64,000 bases of DNA from Allantophomopsis cytisporea (Eukaryota; Ascomycota; Leotiomycetes; Phacidiales; Phacidiaceae), in contig CP103024.1 in assembly GCA_024752435.1 (NCBI GenBank), positions 1,116,001 to 1,180,000 on the forward strand, written 5' to 3'. Within the stretch, counting starts at the first letter, position 1, and every line of letters begins with the position of its first letter. Both the position numbers and the translations under genes were made by a program. This document shows positions 61,301 to 64,000 of this stretch, one piece after another. The notes under the pieces were generated by a model. The model was given only the letters and a program-made list of their open reading frames with translations. It ran no database searches and was not told where the DNA came from.

Positions 61301-62016
61301 GCTTTGCATGAGGAGTCTTTGATGTCGGATTTGCCTTGTCCCCGTAGGTATGTCCTGCTACCTAGTTCGGAGTACCTAAGATCTACATACGCTCCAGACA
61401 CCGTCGAGTCGTCCCCCATACTCTCTGCTAGGGAAATAGAGACTGTGAGTCAACCATGTGGATTTTACTAAGGGGCTTCTTCTTCTTTTGTTCCTCCCCT
61501 CACTCGCGCCCTCATAGCTTATTCGCACGTCTCTTACAGTCCTCTTTTCTTTATTTATACGGGAACCTCTTTGACTGCTCCATACGGACTTTTTATCTCG
61601 CGTTGCATGCATTGAACGGTCCGTTCCGTGGTCGTTTCTACGCTCTAGCATTCTCGCGATGTGTCATAACTCTTTTTTTTGTTTTGTTTTGACGAATAGA
61701 CCAAGCGTCTGTGCCGAGTTTCCGCTTTTCCACAACTAAAGCTGATGGGTCCTGTTGACGGGGATGGGAATGTTCACTTAAGGGCGTGGAACTCGAGATC
61801 TGGGGAACGTGGAAGTGGATATAATACATGAGCTTTTTCAGTGAATTCCTTGGGGAAATGCTGTACGTGTGGGACTGAGTGAAGAAGCTTTGTTCTTGTT
61901 TGGTGAAGATTCTCTATCGTAAGGATTTTTGGTTTCTATATAAAGTATTTCGCCATTCCTGTTTACTTTTCTAAAACTGAGATCAATCCTTCAGTTGGTT
62001 ACAGCTACTGAAGATT

Positions 62017-63481
62017 CTAGGATCGACGGCTTACTGGGACCCGGATCATCCATTGCAGAATCTCGTATGCAATCTCTGAAACTGCAAGTCCTGTGGTCTC
62101 GGAAACACTGTCATAAATCGGAGAATATTCTACAATGTCAGATCCAATGATCTTCAACCCAGCCTTCGATAGGCCCTCAATGATCTGCAACAACTCCCTC
62201 GTCGTCCATCCTCCAGGTTCGATAGTGCCAGTAGCAGGTGCGAAAGCTACCATGGATTATCAGCAGAAGTAATATCATTCGTTCATAGAAGAACTACTTA
62301 CCAGGGTCAAGGACATCAATATCAACACTCAAGTAGACGAATTCATCACCAACGCGCTCCACTATCTTCTGGATGACCTTTTCAATTCCAAGAGTATCGA
62401 GTTCTCTTGCACGGATATATTTAAATCCGCAGCGCAAATCATTATCCAGGTCGAAGTGTTCGTCAAACATTTGGCATCTGCTGCCAAGATGCATGTTACT
62501 ATCATTGCTAAGCAGTCCCTCTTCATGCGCAATGTGAAGCATAGTGCCATGATTGATTTCCGAGTGCTTCGTTATGCCGCCGCCTAGCTGCTTTGGGTCC
62601 CAGGTATCGAGATGGGAGTCGAAATGCAGCACGGCTACCCTGCCCCAGGTAGAGTGCAGGGCGCGGAGAATTGGTAATGCTTTAATAGTACTACATGAGC
62701 CGTTGTCTTTCTTTTTCCCTCCTGCTATCTATTTTGCTGCTGGCCGCAAGATGATGATGAGGAAACTTACTGATGGTGTGATCGCCCCCTATGCTCAAAA
62801 TTCGCAGAGCATCCGCTTTGGAAACATTCTTGGGTGAAAGCGCGTTGATGGCCTTCCATCCATCTTCCAGCTCTTTCAAGGCGTACATTTTATCAAATGG
62901 CGTGTTGAAGATGTCTCCGCAATCTACAATCGTCGCCCAGTCGCGGAAAGGATTGACGCCGTGATCCATGCTGTGTCAACGTTAACACAGCCCAGCTATG
63001 TTACCTGTAACGTTTATGCTGTTTGTGTTTTTCTCTTTCTCATGTCACATATGGCGAGTAAACAAGGGAATAAATACCTCCATCCAGCTTCGGGAGATAT
63101 CCTTCTCGCCGCCATCCGCGCAGCCGTTGGCCCGAAGCGCGCCCCGGGCCGGTAGCTGACTCCCAGGTCAAACGGTGCTCCTACAATTGCTATATCGAAA
63201 GTCGAGTTCTGTGACGCAGAGAAACAGTCTTTGTAAGGGACATGAGCGAATGTTTGGATGCCATACGGTGATGTATCTTCGGAGTCGAAGGCGCGGTATT
63301 CGTAGGTGGGGGTTATAGATTTGGGTGTAGTGGACAAGGTACTAACGCGATGACGTCCGAAAATGGAATCGTCGATGAAAGATCTCTGGGGTTGAGATGG
63401 TTCTTGAAGAGGCTGTTGATGCGCTGCTACATGTTGGAGAATACTGAGTGCTATTGTGAGGGTGATCCCGAGTGAAGACAT
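62017..63481 (-). CDS. Agmatinase-like ureohydrolase with a signal peptide
   Basis: Exons 63078-63481, 62771-62970, 62302-62679 and 62017-62246 encode 403 residues. The start at 63481 (MSSLGITLTIALSILQHVAA) has an excellent context and supplies a signal peptide; two upstream in-frame ATGs would bury it. Metal ligands of the arginase/agmatinase family are all present: His199 in GGDHTI, Asp222, His224 and Asp226 in FDSHLD, and Asp321 and Asp323 in SVDIDVLDP. Conserved GARFGPTAARMAARRI and GTMLHIAHEEGL fit the agmatinase branch. N-glycosylation sites (NSTF, NVSK) fit passage through the secretory pathway. The enzyme should hydrolyse agmatine or another guanidino compound to an amine and urea using two Mn2+ ions. 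The predicted location is extracellular or cell-wall rather than cytosolic. The true substrate needs testing. Confidence 0.9.
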
Positions 63482-64000
63482 CTTGAGAGGTAGGTGAAGG
63501 ATGGGATTGAAATAGGATTTCACGAGTATGAGGGGATTGCTCATTATATACTGTTTGTACATGGTAGGTGCATAGATAATAATCTTATTACCTTATGCTT
63601 ATATTTATGTCTAGTCATCATAATCTACTCTATTATCTTTCACCATGTTGAGAGTTGCCAGGAGGGGTATGTCCATCCGACTTCCAAGCCTTGATTTCAA
63701 GGCAGTACTTATGCGTCGGTATTTGCAAGTATCCATTACCATTTTTGATACAGATCATTCCCAGCCTTCCAAATTCATGAAAATCACCAGGGTTGTATAT
63801 ACTTTCCAATAATTTGTCGTCGTGATACAGTTATAGGACGATTTGGACCTGAGAGTAGGGTCGCATATCGGATAGATCCATACCCAGTAAATATAGACTG
63901 GTATTCACCAAATCCCGCCCCTCCATCATTATATCCCTGCAATTACGAAAATCATCTGGCGGGTATTCTGTCGACAGATGATATCAAGGATTTTCATTAT
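63482..64000. other. Upstream flank of the agmatinase-like gene
   Basis: 519 bp to the right window edge. It holds the promoter and leader of the agmatinase-like gene, with two in-frame ATGs near 63544 and 63562. No other gene recognised. Confidence 0.6.

Larger units (their letters stand above)
56419..62016. other. Large gene-free stretch between the permease and agmatinase-like genes
   Basis: 5.6 kb without a recognisable gene. It contains three short tandem repeats (56.62, 57.59 and 58.26 kb). ORFs reach 139 codons (56788-57207, minus) but lack motifs. Two weak small-gene candidates are 59388-59711 (minus, 107 codons, Ser/Ala/Arg-rich) and 60913-61095 (minus, 60 codons, starting MAARTRTL, in a GC-rich patch). 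Neither is supported by homology. A pyrimidine-rich stretch lies near 61.48-61.69 kb. Confidence 0.5.

Overview
The window reads as nuclear DNA of a filamentous ascomycete (Pezizomycotina). Reasons: genes are single and broken by many short GT-AG introns (mostly 43-110 bp, often with a CTAAC/CTAAT-like branch site); protein types are fungal (Zn2Cys6 regulator, ENA-type Na+ ATPase, Egh16-like secreted protein, Mhp1 homologue, hybrid histidine kinase); and the ribosomal protein gene starts with an ATG-only exon. A plant-associated leotiomycete is my best guess, from overall resemblance only. I see no rRNA, tRNA, CRISPR, intact transposon or virus.

Layout. 0-10 kb: a DDX60-like helicase running off the left edge, an Egh16-like secreted protein, a peroxisomal 4-coumarate-CoA-ligase-like enzyme and, convergent with it, a small single-span membrane protein. 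12.6-21.5 kb: a HAD hydrolase divergent from RPL5 (uL18), an Mhp1-like leucine-rich-repeat protein, and a secreted GDSL/SGNH esterase. 23-30 kb: a hybrid histidine kinase and the kinetochore subunit Dsn1/Mis13. 31.9-41.8 kb: an MFS exporter and an oligopeptide (OPT) transporter with a 5.7 kb gene-free stretch between them. 43-52 kb: a zinc alcohol dehydrogenase, a Zn2Cys6 regulator and a convergent ENA-type ATPase. 54.7-63.5 kb: an amino-acid permease, 5.6 kb without a recognisable gene, and a signal-peptide-bearing agmatinase-like ureohydrolase.

I see no operon-like or single-pathway cluster. Four membrane transporters (MFS, OPT, ENA, amino-acid permease) and a secreted ureohydrolase lie within 32 kb, loosely suggesting nitrogen and ion handling, but housekeeping genes (RPL5, DSN1, MHP1) are interspersed. 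I found no clearly new multi-gene system. The most checkable oddities are a peroxisomal signal supplied only by a 28-codon last exon, a predicted N-terminal histidine on the Egh16-like protein, a predicted secreted agmatinase-like enzyme, an upstream ORF and 525 bp first intron in the histidine kinase, and a 28 bp near-perfect palindrome in the large gene desert.

All exon joins were worked out by eye from splice signals, reading-frame continuity and family motifs. Every multi-exon model given was checked to have a total length divisible by three, except the edge-truncated helicase.
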